Below, one piece after another: positions 1 through 10,621 of a DNA stretch of 64,000 nucleotides. The first letter of the stretch is position 1, and each line of letters opens with the position of its first letter. Position numbers and translations under genes: made by a program. The notes below the pieces were generated by a model. It saw only the letters and a list, made by a program, of their open reading frames with translations. It searched no databases and had not been told where the DNA came from. The DNA is from Halomonas meridiana. Lineage in GTDB: Bacteria; Pseudomonadota; Gammaproteobacteria; Pseudomonadales; Halomonadaceae. Location of the stretch: NCBI RefSeq assembly GCF_009846525.1, contig NZ_CP024621.1, forward strand, positions 1,736,001 to 1,800,000, read 5' to 3'.

Positions 1-10
1 AGACCCACCA
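1..10 (+). tRNA. 3' end of tRNA-Ile (partial, cut by window edge)
   Basis: The window opens with AGACCCACCA, the acceptor 3' strand plus CCA expected for a Pseudomonas-type tRNA-Ile(GAU). It lies directly upstream of tRNA-Ala, which is the usual order in a 16S-Ile-Ala-23S-5S operon. Only ten bases are visible, so the identity is inferred from position and this short match. Confidence 0.75.
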
Positions 11-117
11 AATTTTATCGAACACATCATGCTCTTGTGCTTTGTATAGTCAGACTATGCGGTGCCATGGCATGCCTTGTGAGACATAAAATTACCGAGA
101 GGTCAGTGTGGTCAGAT

Positions 118-193
118 GGGGCCATAGCTCAGCTGGGAGAGCGCCTGCCTTGCACGCAGGAGGTCAGCGGTTCGATCCCGCTTGGCTCCACCA
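118..193 (+). tRNA. alaT: tRNA-Ala (anticodon UGC)
   Basis: A 76-nt cloverleaf with an encoded CCA tail. The acceptor stem GGGGCCA pairs with TGGCTCC and includes the G3:U70 pair that marks alanine tRNAs. The anticodon loop CTTGCAC puts TGC at 151-153, and the T loop GGTTCGATCC is canonical. It sits in the 16S-23S internal spacer, as expected, and is co-transcribed with the rRNAs. The gene name follows the E. coli spacer tRNA and is only positional. Confidence 0.97.
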
Positions 194-274
194 TTCTCGA
201 CACCGTTTGTTGTTTCGTGACCATTGATAAGTCAGACGCATCAGCGTTGCCTTATCACTGTTCACTGAACAGTC

Positions 275-286
275 GCTCTTTAACAA
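275..286 (+). promoter_or_regulatory. rrn boxA antitermination element
   Basis: GCTCTTTAACAA matches the boxA consensus (TGCTCTTTAACAA in E. coli rrn spacers) bound by NusB-NusE. It lies about 120 nt before the 23S gene, where enteric and pseudomonad operons also carry a spacer boxA. The likely role is to keep Rho from terminating the long untranslated transcript. Confidence 0.75.
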
Positions 287-302
287 TGTATATCATGCTG
301 AC

Positions 303-326
303 ATGAACGTTTGTTGAAACGTTCAT
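303..326 (+). repeat. 10-bp hairpin in the 16S-23S spacer
   Basis: ATGAACGTTT and AAACGTTCAT form a perfect 10-bp inverted repeat around the loop GTTG. It follows boxA and precedes the 23S processing stalk. No T-run follows, so it is not a terminator; it is probably part of pre-rRNA folding (inference). Confidence 0.6.
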
Positions 327-353
327 ACGTAATTGTTAAGTGATACGTCTCAA

Positions 354-406
354 GCGTATCCGGCAATCGTTATCATTGCGAGATACCAGACCCCTTCGGG
401 TTATAG

Positions 407-413
<7 letters not shown>
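354..413 (+). other. 5' arm of the pre-23S processing stalk
   Basis: This stretch is complementary to 3289-3366 beyond the 23S gene. Bases 401-413 pair perfectly with 3289-3301 over 13 bp. Bases 386-396 pair with 3307-3317 over 11 bp, 366-378 pair with 3321-3333 with one G.U, and 354-363 pair with 3357-3366. Such a stalk is the known RNase III substrate that releases pre-23S rRNA. Confidence 0.8.
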
Positions 414-3297
<2,884 letters not shown>

Positions 3298-3366
3298 ATA
3301 ACACCCAAGGGGTCTGGTCGCGATGATAACGATCGAGTGGATCGCCACTCAGAGAACCGGATACGC
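3298..3366 (+). other. 3' arm of the pre-23S processing stalk
   Basis: This is the complement of 354-406 (see the 5' arm). The two distal pairing blocks are separated here by a small local hairpin, GAGTGG and CCACTC at 3335-3350, so the stalk probably carries a side branch. It lies between 23S and 5S and would be removed during rRNA maturation. Confidence 0.75.
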
Positions 3367-3438
3367 ATCCGCCAGCCAAGGCGCTAGCGGACAAGAGACG
3401 ATCACACAACACTCAGCATGATATGCATTACCTGTTAC

Positions 3439-3556
3439 GCCTGACGACCATAGCACGCGTGAACCACCTGATCCCTTGCCGAACTCAGAAGTGAAACCGC
3501 TTAGCGCCGATGGTAGTGTGGGGTCTCCCCATGCGAGAGTAGGTCATCGTCAGGCA
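3439..3556 (+). rRNA. 5S ribosomal RNA
   Basis: About 118 nt, closely resembling gammaproteobacterial 5S. The terminal helix is GCCTGACGA with TCGTCAGGC, and the conserved segments GAACCACCTGATCCCTT and CCGAACTCAGAAGTGAAAC are both present. It is the last gene of this rrn operon and is followed at once by terminators. The ends may be off by one or two bases. Confidence 0.95.
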
Positions 3557-3570
3557 CTTATACCGCAAAG

Positions 3571-3600
3571 AACCCAGCCAAACGGCTGGGTTTTTTGTTG
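3571..3600 (+). terminator. Rho-independent terminator of the rrn operon
   Basis: AACCCAGCC and GGCTGGGTT form a perfect 9-bp stem with loop AAAC, running into a T6 tract. It starts 15 nt after 5S. Confidence 0.92.
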
Positions 3601-3624
3601 CGCGCTCGAAAGCGCGCCATGACC

Positions 3625-3655
3625 AGCCCCGGGCATCCTGTGCTCGGGGCTTTTT
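3625..3655 (+). terminator. Second rrn terminator
   Basis: AGCCCCGGGCA and TGCTCGGGGCT form an 11-bp stem with one mismatch, followed by T5. It is in tandem behind the first terminator, a common back-up arrangement for rrn operons. A small hairpin (GCGCGCT with AGCGCGC) lies between the two. Confidence 0.85.
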
Positions 3656-3690
3656 GGTTGTGTGGTCTCTGGAAAACGCGGGAGGGAAAC

Positions 3691-3719
3691 AAAAAAGCCG
3701 CTTATCAAACGCGGCTTTT
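3691..3719 (-). terminator. Terminator of the xdhABC-guaD operon
   Basis: AAAAGCCGC and GCGGCTTTT form a stem. Read on the minus strand, the hairpin is followed by T6, just after the guaD stop codon. With the rrn terminators it insulates two convergent transcription units. Confidence 0.8.
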
Positions 3720-3728
3720 AGATCGGGA

Positions 3729-5039
3729 TCAATCCCGCTGATGTTGGCGAATACCGCCTGCCCAGGTTTCATAGATGGCGCGGTCATCGGCCAGCATCAT
3801 GAGGGCGAAGAGGCGCTCGCCCAACGTGGTGCAGTGTTGGATACGGCGCTCAAGCAGCGATGTGGCATGGGGATCGATCACGACAAAATCGGCTTCGTAA
3901 GACGGGGCGAGCTGCCCAATGTGATGATCCAGCGAGAGCGCTTTAGCGTTACCGTGGGTCAAGCCGTAAAACCCCTGCCAAGCCGTCAGCGGCTGCCCCC
4001 GCAATTGGCCAACTTGATAGGCGCTTTTCAGCGTCGCGAATCCCGAAAGATCGGTACCGGCGCCAATATCACTGGCGTAGGTGAAGGACATTCCTATCTC
4101 TTTCGCTGCTTCTCGATCAAAGAGTCCGCTGCCTAGGAAAAGGTTGGAGCTTGGGCAGAATGCAATATTGGCGCCTCGCTCGGCCAGCCGTTGGCGCATA
4201 CCGTTATCCAGGTGAATTCCATGGGCAAAGGTGCTGCGAGGTCCGACGAGTCCAGCGTCTTCATACACGGAGAGGTAGTCTCGGCTGCCCGGGAAAAGCT
4301 CGGCTACCCAGTCGAGTTCTCCGCTATTCTCAGCAAGATGCGTTTGTAGCCATAGAGAAGCGTCATTGCGCAGAAGCGCGCCTGCCGCATCCATTTGGGT
4401 CTTTGTCGATGTCGGCGCAAATCGAGGTGTTACGCTGTAGCCTAAGCGTTGTTTGCCGTGCCAGTCTTCGATCAAACGCTCGGTATCGGTAATACCCGTT
4501 GCACCATCCATCAATGCGTCGGGGGCATTACGATCCATCAGTACTTTGCCGACAAGCATGCGTAATTGGCGTTTCTGGCAAGCGGTAAAGAATGCATCGA
4601 CCGACCCTGGGTGGCTAGAGCCGAACACTTGCGCGGTCGTGGTGCCAGCTCTCAGCATTTCGTCTAAAAACGCGTTGGAGAGAGCTTCTGCATGGGCATG
4701 ATTGGCAAAGCGACACTCTTCAGGGAACGTATAGTCGTTGAGCCAGTCGAGTAGCTGGCGACCATAGGAGGCCATGATATCGAGCTGGACATAGTGCACG
4801 TGGGTATCGATAAAGCCAGGCATGATGAGTTTGCCACGATAATCGAGCACCTGACTGTTTGAGGGTAACTGTTCGATGATATCCACGTAGTGGCCAACTG
4901 CGTGGATATGACCCTCTTTTAGCCACAGAAGACCATCGCCGTAATGCTCGAGGCTGCCAGGTGTCGGAAAATCGTCGTCCCCTGGATCACGGGCAAAGCT
5001 CACCAGCTCCGCGCGGATAAACGTATCAGTAGAAGTCAT
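3729..5039 (-). CDS. guaD: Guanine deaminase
   Basis: This 436-aa protein belongs to the amidohydrolase superfamily and should deaminate guanine to xanthine, with zinc at the active site. The metal motif PGFIDTHVH (His80, His82) is followed by the family segments QTHLAEN, FAHGIHLD, CPSSNLFLGSGLF and ASDIGAGTDLS, the last carrying the metal-binding aspartate. The length fits the family. It is the last gene of xdhA-xdhB-xdhC-guaD, starting one base after the xdhC stop with only a weak ribosome binding site, so translational coupling is likely. Its product xanthine is the substrate of the upstream enzyme. It is probably cytoplasmic and repressed with the operon. Confidence 0.95.
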   Translation of the reverse strand: MTSTDTFIRAELVSFARDPGDDDFPTPGSLEHYGDGLLWLKEGHIHAVGHYVDIIEQLPSNSQVLDYRGKLIMPGFIDTHVHYVQLDIMASYGRQLLDWLNDYTFPEECRFANHAHAEALSNAFLDEMLRAGTTTAQVFGSSHPGSVDAFFTACQKRQLRMLVGKVLMDRNAPDALMDGATGITDTERLIEDWHGKQRLGYSVTPRFAPTSTKTQMDAAGALLRNDASLWLQTHLAENSGELDWVAELFPGSRDYLSVYEDAGLVGPRSTFAHGIHLDNGMRQRLAERGANIAFCPSSNLFLGSGLFDREAAKEIGMSFTYASDIGAGTDLSGFATLKSAYQVGQLRGQPLTAWQGFYGLTHGNAKALSLDHHIGQLAPSYEADFVVIDPHATSLLERRIQHCTTLGERLFALMMLADDRAIYETWAGGIRQHQRD

Positions 5040-5040
5040 A

Positions 5041-5910
5041 TTAGCTCGAATGTGTCGCTGTATCGTTGAATAGAGAGCGTAAAGCTACGGGGTCGAGTCC
5101 GCGGGTTTGCCGATCGATGGGTTGATCGGTTAACCATAACAGTTCGGTCACGACGGTCATGGCAATCGCATAGGGCGTTTTATTGCTGAGTTTGGTGCCG
5201 TGAACGGCGCCAATGGGGCAGCGGACTCGCTGAATCTCATCCGGTGAAAAGCCATCACGCATCAAGCGACCTTGAAAGCTCGCCCATTTACTGTCCGAAC
5301 CGATCAGTCCAATCGTGGCGAGGTCCGGGCGTTTCAGCAGTGCTGAAATGAGCGCGTAGTCTTCGTCATGGCTGTGGGTCATGACGAGGGTATGGCCACC
5401 GGTAGGGAGGGCGTCCATGACGGAGGTCACACTCGCCAACGTGTAACAGTTAAGACGTGGCTGTTGGGCATCTTGCTTGGTAAAACGGTCGGGGCGACTG
5501 TCATACCAATCGATTTGCCAGGGAAGTGGCGCGCTCAATTTGACGATTTCTCGACCTACATGGCCCGCACCAAATAGCGCAATCCGCTGGGGGGCGCCTG
5601 GAAAGACCTCAAGCAGCACATTGACAAAGCCACCGCAGCACTGACCGCTGCGTCCGCCTAGTGAAAATGCCTCAAGATGAATGCCGGCTTCCCCTTGCTG
5701 TAATAAGGTCCGAGCGGCGCTAATGGTTTGCCACTCGAACGTACCGCCTCCCAGCGTGTCGATAATGGCGTCATCGGTAATGACCATGCGAGCCCCCGGC
5801 TCGCGTGGCGTCGAACCTGCGCTGGTCACTTGTGTTGCAAGGACATGTGGCGTACCGCTTTGCTGTAAACGGTGCAGAGCAGCGTGCCACGTTTCATGCG
5901 TTGGCGTCAT
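5041..5910 (-). CDS. xdhC: XdhC, molybdenum cofactor insertion/maturation factor for xanthine dehydrogenase
   Basis: This 289-aa protein is of the XdhC/CoxI family, which binds molybdenum cofactor and delivers the sulfurated form to xanthine dehydrogenase. The N-terminal part carries the QVTSAGSTPREPGARM segment and a GQCCGG motif. The C-terminal half has a Rossmann-type FGAGHVG motif and ends in a conserved segment around RVRCPIGAVHG. The start at 5910 overlaps the xdhB stop by ATGA; an in-frame extension to 6039 would run inside xdhB and adds no conserved sequence. Its place between the enzyme subunits and guaD supports a dedicated maturation role. Confidence 0.93.
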   Translation of the reverse strand: MTPTHETWHAALHRLQQSGTPHVLATQVTSAGSTPREPGARMVITDDAIIDTLGGGTFEWQTISAARTLLQQGEAGIHLEAFSLGGRSGQCCGGFVNVLLEVFPGAPQRIALFGAGHVGREIVKLSAPLPWQIDWYDSRPDRFTKQDAQQPRLNCYTLASVTSVMDALPTGGHTLVMTHSHDEDYALISALLKRPDLATIGLIGSDSKWASFQGRLMRDGFSPDEIQRVRCPIGAVHGTKLSNKTPYAIAMTVVTELLWLTDQPIDRQTRGLDPVALRSLFNDTATHSS

Positions 5911-8330
5911 AGTGTTTTTTTCCTGATGGCATTGGCTGCCATCATGACTCTTTCTGGTGTGGCGGGCGTATCCAAGTGGGGGGAAAGGCGATAATCCGTC
6001 AGGCTCGACAGCGCGTCTCTTAACGCCGACCACACACAAATACCTAGCATGAAGGGGGGTTCGCCCACGGCTTTCGAACGGTATAGGCTTGCCATGGAAT
6101 TGGGGTGTCCCTCTAAGAGGGAAACGTTGAATACACGAGGTAAGTCACCGTAGGTGGGGATTTTATAGGTAGCCGGTCCATCGCTAATCAGCACGCCTTT
6201 ATCGTTCCATTTGAGCTCTTCACTGGTCAACCAGCCCATCCCCTGAATGAAGCCCCCCTCGACTTGACCGATATCGATCGCTGGATTGAGCGAATTGCCT
6301 ACGTCATGCAAGACATCGACTCGGTCGACCAAGTACTCTCCACTGAGTGTGTCCACGCTGACTTCGGCCACCGCGGCGCCGAATGCATAATAGTAGAAGG
6401 GGCGGCCTTGGCCCGTCGCTCGGTTATAGTGAATCAACGGCGTCGCATAGAACCCTTTTTCCGAAAGTGATACGCGGTTTAAGTATGCCGTTTGGATGAG
6501 TTCGCCCCACGGTATGCGACGCTCGCTCTCTCCGATGCCTGCGACCAGCATGCCGTTTTCCAGTCGCATGCCTTCACGATCCATTCCACCTTCGAAATGC
6601 TGGGCAGCAAAGTCGAACAGCCGCTCTCGCAGCTTGCTGGCAGCATCTCGGGCAGCCATACCGTTGAGGTCCGCGCCGCTGGAGGCCGCCGTAGGAGAGG
6701 TGTTGGGGACTTTATCGGTACGTGTTGCGCTGATTCGCACGCTGTCCAAGTCGAGGCCCAATTCTCGGGCCACCACTTGGCAAATTTTGGTATGCAGCCC
6801 CTGGCCCATTTCAGTGCCGCCATGATTGATCATGATGCTGCCGTCGGTGTAAACGTGCAGCAGCGCCCCTGCTTGGTTGAGATGCTGAGCGGTGAATGAA
6901 ATGCCAAATTTTACGGGGGTGAGCGCAAGTCCTTTTTTGATGATGGGGCTCGATGCATTGAAGTCGCGTAACTGTTGGCGCCGAGTCCAGTAATCGCTGC
7001 TGGTTTCCAGTGTGTTCACGAGGGTATGCAGCAGCTGTTTTTGATCGACTTGCTGCCCGTAATGCGTCGTATCACGACCATCGCGATAGAAATTGCGTTT
7101 ACGAATGGTCAGCGGGTCTTCGCCTACTTGGCGGGCAATGTCATCCATCGCCGCCTCAATGATCATCATACCCTGAGGGCCGCCAAAACCACGGAAGGCG
7201 GTATTGGACGCCGTGTGGGTTTTGGCACGGTGGCCGGTAACCCGGGCCTCGCCCAGCGAGTAGGCGTTGTCGGCGTGGAACATGGCGCGATCCACGATGG
7301 CATCCGAGAGGTCGGGTGAATAGCCACAGTCGCCAATCACCGTAATATCGCCTCCCTGAATGACGCCACGTGCATCGATCGCCAGCTGATAACGATTATG
7401 AAATGGGTGGCGTTTGCCCGTGATGCGCATGTCGTCACTTCGCGTTAGACGAAGCCGTGTCGCCCTACCAGTGCGGCGCGCAATGATGGCAGCGATACAT
7501 GCCCAGGGCGAGGCTTGGGTCTCTTTTCCCCCAAAACCGCCGCCCATACGGCGCACTTCCACTGTTACAGCATGAAACGGAACACCAAGCACCTCCGCGA
7601 CCAGTTTTTGCGTCTCGCTTGGGTGCTGATTGGAGGTGTAGACCATGACGCCGTCATCTTCCGTGGGCACCACGACGCACGCCTGGCCCTCGAGATAGAA
7701 GTGCTCCTGTCCTCCGATGAACAGTTCGCCTTCAATCAACTGCTCGGCATTTTGCAGGGTGGCTGCCCAGTCTCCACGGGCTTGCACATGGGTAGGGCGG
7801 ACTACGTCTTGACGCTCGGCGGCGGCCACGGGATCCAAGCTGGCAGGCTGCTCATCGATTTGCAAAGAGGCCAACTTGACCGCTTGACGAGCGGCCTGAA
7901 GGGACGTGGCTGCCACGGCAAAGAGGCACTGTCCGGCGTAGCTGATCTCATGGTCAACGAAAATCGGATCACCGGGAAACACGGGGCCGATGTCAGTATG
8001 GCCAGGCACATCATGGAAGGTAATGACATCGACCACACCTGGCGCGCTGCGCACCGCGTCCAACCCCATCGACGTTAGCGTCCCATGGGCAACGGGCGAT
8101 AGCCCTAGCGCTGCGTGTAGTGCATCCTGGGGCGTTTTGAGATCATCAATGTAGGTCGCTTTACCAGTAACGTGTTTCTCGGCGCTTTCGTGGAAGCTGG
8201 AAGTGCCGGCTTGGCGCTGCCCATGGCTGTCAACCGTATGGCGAGCCAGTGGCCCGGCCCCTTGAATGTGATCGTTCAATTCGCGGCGAGCGCGGCGGCT
8301 ATCGCCATCAAGCTTAGTGAGCGTACGCAT
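5907..8330 (-). CDS. xdhB: Xanthine dehydrogenase, molybdopterin-binding (large) subunit
   Basis: This 807-aa protein is the catalytic subunit that hydroxylates hypoxanthine and xanthine to urate at a molybdenum centre. Recognisable segments are the N-terminal HVTGKATYIDD of aldehyde oxidase/xanthine dehydrogenase hammerhead domains, RRMGGGFGGKE, NTAFRGFGGPQ, TEMGQGLHTK, and near the C-terminus KAVGEPPFMLG with the expected catalytic glutamate. The start at 8330 has a strong AGGAGG site 9-10 nt upstream and overlaps the end of xdhA by 17 nt. A longer frame to 8429 would lie wholly within xdhA. It pairs with XdhA, which carries the Fe-S and FAD cofactors. Confidence 0.95.
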   Translation of the reverse strand: MRTLTKLDGDSRRARRELNDHIQGAGPLARHTVDSHGQRQAGTSSFHESAEKHVTGKATYIDDLKTPQDALHAALGLSPVAHGTLTSMGLDAVRSAPGVVDVITFHDVPGHTDIGPVFPGDPIFVDHEISYAGQCLFAVAATSLQAARQAVKLASLQIDEQPASLDPVAAAERQDVVRPTHVQARGDWAATLQNAEQLIEGELFIGGQEHFYLEGQACVVVPTEDDGVMVYTSNQHPSETQKLVAEVLGVPFHAVTVEVRRMGGGFGGKETQASPWACIAAIIARRTGRATRLRLTRSDDMRITGKRHPFHNRYQLAIDARGVIQGGDITVIGDCGYSPDLSDAIVDRAMFHADNAYSLGEARVTGHRAKTHTASNTAFRGFGGPQGMMIIEAAMDDIARQVGEDPLTIRKRNFYRDGRDTTHYGQQVDQKQLLHTLVNTLETSSDYWTRRQQLRDFNASSPIIKKGLALTPVKFGISFTAQHLNQAGALLHVYTDGSIMINHGGTEMGQGLHTKICQVVARELGLDLDSVRISATRTDKVPNTSPTAASSGADLNGMAARDAASKLRERLFDFAAQHFEGGMDREGMRLENGMLVAGIGESERRIPWGELIQTAYLNRVSLSEKGFYATPLIHYNRATGQGRPFYYYAFGAAVAEVSVDTLSGEYLVDRVDVLHDVGNSLNPAIDIGQVEGGFIQGMGWLTSEELKWNDKGVLISDGPATYKIPTYGDLPRVFNVSLLEGHPNSMASLYRSKAVGEPPFMLGICVWSALRDALSSLTDYRLSPHLDTPATPERVMMAANAIRKKTL

Positions 8331-9765
8331 GGAGCATGACCTCCTGTGTCGGTGCTGAAAGCGAAAGGTAGAGACGTTCCATGAGGTTGGCAGCGGCCTG
8401 CTGGCGATAGCGCTGGCTGCCACGGACATCGTTCATTGGTTGGAAGTCGCTCCCCAGCGCCTGCTGCGCAGCTTGAAAACTTTCCTGCGATAGCGCTCTG
8501 TTCGTCAACGCCGCTTCTGCATGCAGGGCACGTTGAGGAACCGCGGCCATGCCACCAAAGGCGATCCGCACGTCGCTCAAAACGCCACCCTGTAAGCGAT
8601 AATGGAAAGCACCTAGCACGGCGGAAATATCGTCCTCACGTCGTTTGGAGAGTTTCCACACTTTTAGCTCGGCATCCTCTGCTAGCCGCGGGATGAAAAT
8701 ACGGCTGATGACCTCATCGGCGGCGAGCGCTGTCTTTTTATACGCTAAGAAGAACTCACTAAGAGGCAGCACGCGGCAGCCATCTCGATGCGTCAGCTCC
8801 AACGACGCGCCCAGGGCCAACAGCACTGGCGGCGTATCTCCAATGGGCGAAGCGTTGGCGATGTTACCGCCTAAGGTGCCTCGATTGCGCACTTGCTGCG
8901 AGCCCAGCCGGTGAAGCAGGTGGGCAAACGCTGGATAGTGCGCTTCAAACAGCGGCTCTAGCTGGGAGTAAGTGACGCCTGCGCCGATCCACCAGCCGGA
9001 CTTACCATTCAGAGCGGCCTCTTCGATATGGCGCAGCGATTCGACGTGGGTGACGTCGATCAATTGATTCAATGTGGCCAGCCGCTGAGTGTTTTCAAGC
9101 CACAGGTCGGTAGCGCCAGCCACCAAGCGGGCCGATGGGTAGCGGCGGCGAAGCGCCGTGAGCTCTTCCAACGTGGCGGGTTGGGCAAAAAGCGCGACGT
9201 CGTCGTCTGGTGTATTAGACGGACTCAGCGCCACGGTCGCTGGTTGGCTGGCGTCGAACCACTGCGGCGTTTGCCATGGATGAGACGACATGCTCAGGGC
9301 GGCATCCCGAATGGGGCGGTATCCGGTACAGCGGCAGAGGTTGCCACCCAGCGCTGCCTCCAGCCGTTCCGGCGTCAAGGGCGCCGGGCGTTTCTGCTGT
9401 TGGGTATGTAGTGTAAATAGCGACATGACGATACCCGGCGTACAGAAACCGCATTGGCTTCCGTGGCACTCGACCATTGCCCGCTGCGCAGGATGAAGCT
9501 CTCCGTTCGCTGATAGACCCTCTACGGTGAGTAGATGCTGGCCATGCAATTGATGGGCAGGGGTAATGCAGGCGTTAAGGCTCAGAAAATCCGAGTCGGC
9601 CGGGCTTTTAATCGCGACGGTGCACGCGCCGCAATCCCCCGAAGCACAGCCCTCTTTCGTGCCGGTCATGCCCAAATGATCGCGTAACAGCGTTAGAATA
9701 CTGGTATCCGGGGACACCTGACACTGGGTCGGGGTGCCATTGAGCAGAAACTCAATTGTTGCCAT
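8314..9765 (-). CDS. xdhA: Xanthine dehydrogenase, Fe-S/FAD (small) subunit
   Basis: This 483-aa protein carries the electron transfer part of xanthine dehydrogenase. A plant-type [2Fe-2S] domain (Cys40, Cys45, Cys48, Cys66) is followed by the second [2Fe-2S] domain (CGFC at 105-108, CRC at 144-146). An FAD-binding region then contains GATDLW and LGGNIANASPIGD. The start at 9765 has GGAG 6 nt upstream; a frame open to 9864 lacks a ribosome site and conserved residues. It is the first gene of the operon. A 14-bp palindrome lies 24 nt before the start codon and probably controls transcription together with the divergent TetR-type gene. Confidence 0.95.
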   Translation of the reverse strand: MATIEFLLNGTPTQCQVSPDTSILTLLRDHLGMTGTKEGCASGDCGACTVAIKSPADSDFLSLNACITPAHQLHGQHLLTVEGLSANGELHPAQRAMVECHGSQCGFCTPGIVMSLFTLHTQQQKRPAPLTPERLEAALGGNLCRCTGYRPIRDAALSMSSHPWQTPQWFDASQPATVALSPSNTPDDDVALFAQPATLEELTALRRRYPSARLVAGATDLWLENTQRLATLNQLIDVTHVESLRHIEEAALNGKSGWWIGAGVTYSQLEPLFEAHYPAFAHLLHRLGSQQVRNRGTLGGNIANASPIGDTPPVLLALGASLELTHRDGCRVLPLSEFFLAYKKTALAADEVISRIFIPRLAEDAELKVWKLSKRREDDISAVLGAFHYRLQGGVLSDVRIAFGGMAAVPQRALHAEAALTNRALSQESFQAAQQALGSDFQPMNDVRGSQRYRQQAAANLMERLYLSLSAPTQEVMLHAYAH

Positions 9766-9788
9766 GCCAAACTCCGTTATGATTGTTC

Positions 9789-9802
9789 TGACCGATCGGT
9801 CA
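9789..9802. promoter_or_regulatory. RutR-like operator palindrome between xdhA and its divergent regulator
   Basis: TGACCGATCGGTCA is a perfect 14-bp palindrome. It matches the RutR consensus TTGACCA-NN-TGGTCAA except at the two symmetric inner positions (A to G, T to C). It sits 24 nt upstream of xdhA and 165 nt upstream of the TetR-family gene at 9968. Its use as the operator of that regulator is inferred from resemblance and position. Confidence 0.65.
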
Positions 9803-9862
9803 ATAATGTTGAGCTTGGGACAAAACGGCGCCTCTTGCAAGAGTTTGTTAAATGAATGTGTC

Positions 9863-9881
9863 ATGCACTTTTAGTGTGCAT
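9863..9881. repeat. Inverted repeat upstream of the TetR-family regulator
   Basis: ATGCAC and GTGCAT are separated by seven T-rich bases. The repeat lies between the RutR-like palindrome and the regulator gene. It could be a second protein-binding site or chance; there is no T-run for a terminator. Confidence 0.35.
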
Positions 9882-9967
9882 TTCGCTACAAAACGCACTG
9901 TGATGCGGCACGTTAACGAGACAACGATGACAAGTTCGCCTGAGAGCGATCACAAGGAGCTTACTGA

Positions 9968-10618
9968 ATGACGGTGGATACCGCGAACCCAGAAAACGCC
10001 AGCAGAGAACGCATCGAACAGACCATATTGAGCGCTGCAGAGCAGGTGTTTTCACAGCACGGTTATCGGGGGGCCAGTCTTCAAGCCATTGCCGATCAAG
10101 CCCAGTTGCCCAAGGCCAACATTCTCTACTACATGGGTAGCAAGCAGGCGCTTTACGTCCGTCTACTGAACCGAATGATGAAGCGCTGGAACGCGGTACT
10201 CGAAGATATTCATGAAGAGAGTGATCCCGCTCAAGTACTGAGCGATTTCATTCGCACCAAAATGGAGCTTGGGCAGCGCTATCCGGAAGGGTCCAAGCTC
10301 TTTGCTGCGGAAATTTTAGCGGGCGCTCCCTTTTTAAAAGAGTATCTATCAGGAGAGCTCAAAGCATGGGTGGCGTCTCGTGCGGCGATCATACGTGAGT
10401 GGTCGCGACAGGGAAAAATGGACGATGTGGACCCACGGTGGTTGATATTTCTGATCTGGTCAGCTACCCAGCACTACACGGAATATAGCGCCCAGGTGTC
10501 CGGCATCCTCGGGAAAGCGTCGCTAAGCGAAGCGGATTTGGCGTCCGTTTGCCAGTTTCTGGAACACGTCATTCTCAAAGGCTGCGGTATTGCAACCTCC
10601 GGCCATCTCACGCGCTGA
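9968..10618 (+). CDS. TetR-family transcriptional regulator, RutR-like
   Basis: A 216-aa repressor-type protein. The N-terminal TetR helix-turn-helix spans about residues 15-62 (ASLQAIADQAQLPKANILYY, with the usual FxxxGYxGAS lead-in). The C-terminal part resembles the RutR/YcdC type, including RYPEGSKLFAAEILAGAPF. RutR proteins sense uracil, thymine or related purine/pyrimidine catabolites. AAGGAG lies 8 nt before the start. The gene is divergent from xdhABC-guaD with a RutR-like palindrome between them, so it probably controls purine breakdown. The ligand cannot be read from sequence. Confidence 0.85.
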   Translation: MTVDTANPENASRERIEQTILSAAEQVFSQHGYRGASLQAIADQAQLPKANILYYMGSKQALYVRLLNRMMKRWNAVLEDIHEESDPAQVLSDFIRTKMELGQRYPEGSKLFAAEILAGAPFLKEYLSGELKAWVASRAAIIREWSRQGKMDDVDPRWLIFLIWSATQHYTEYSAQVSGILGKASLSEADLASVCQFLEHVILKGCGIATSGHLTR

Positions 10619-10621
10619 TTT

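Noticed and set aside
8331..8429. Longer N-terminus for XdhB
   Set aside because: The extension lies wholly inside xdhA, has no conserved residues, and a strong AGGAGG supports the start at 8330.
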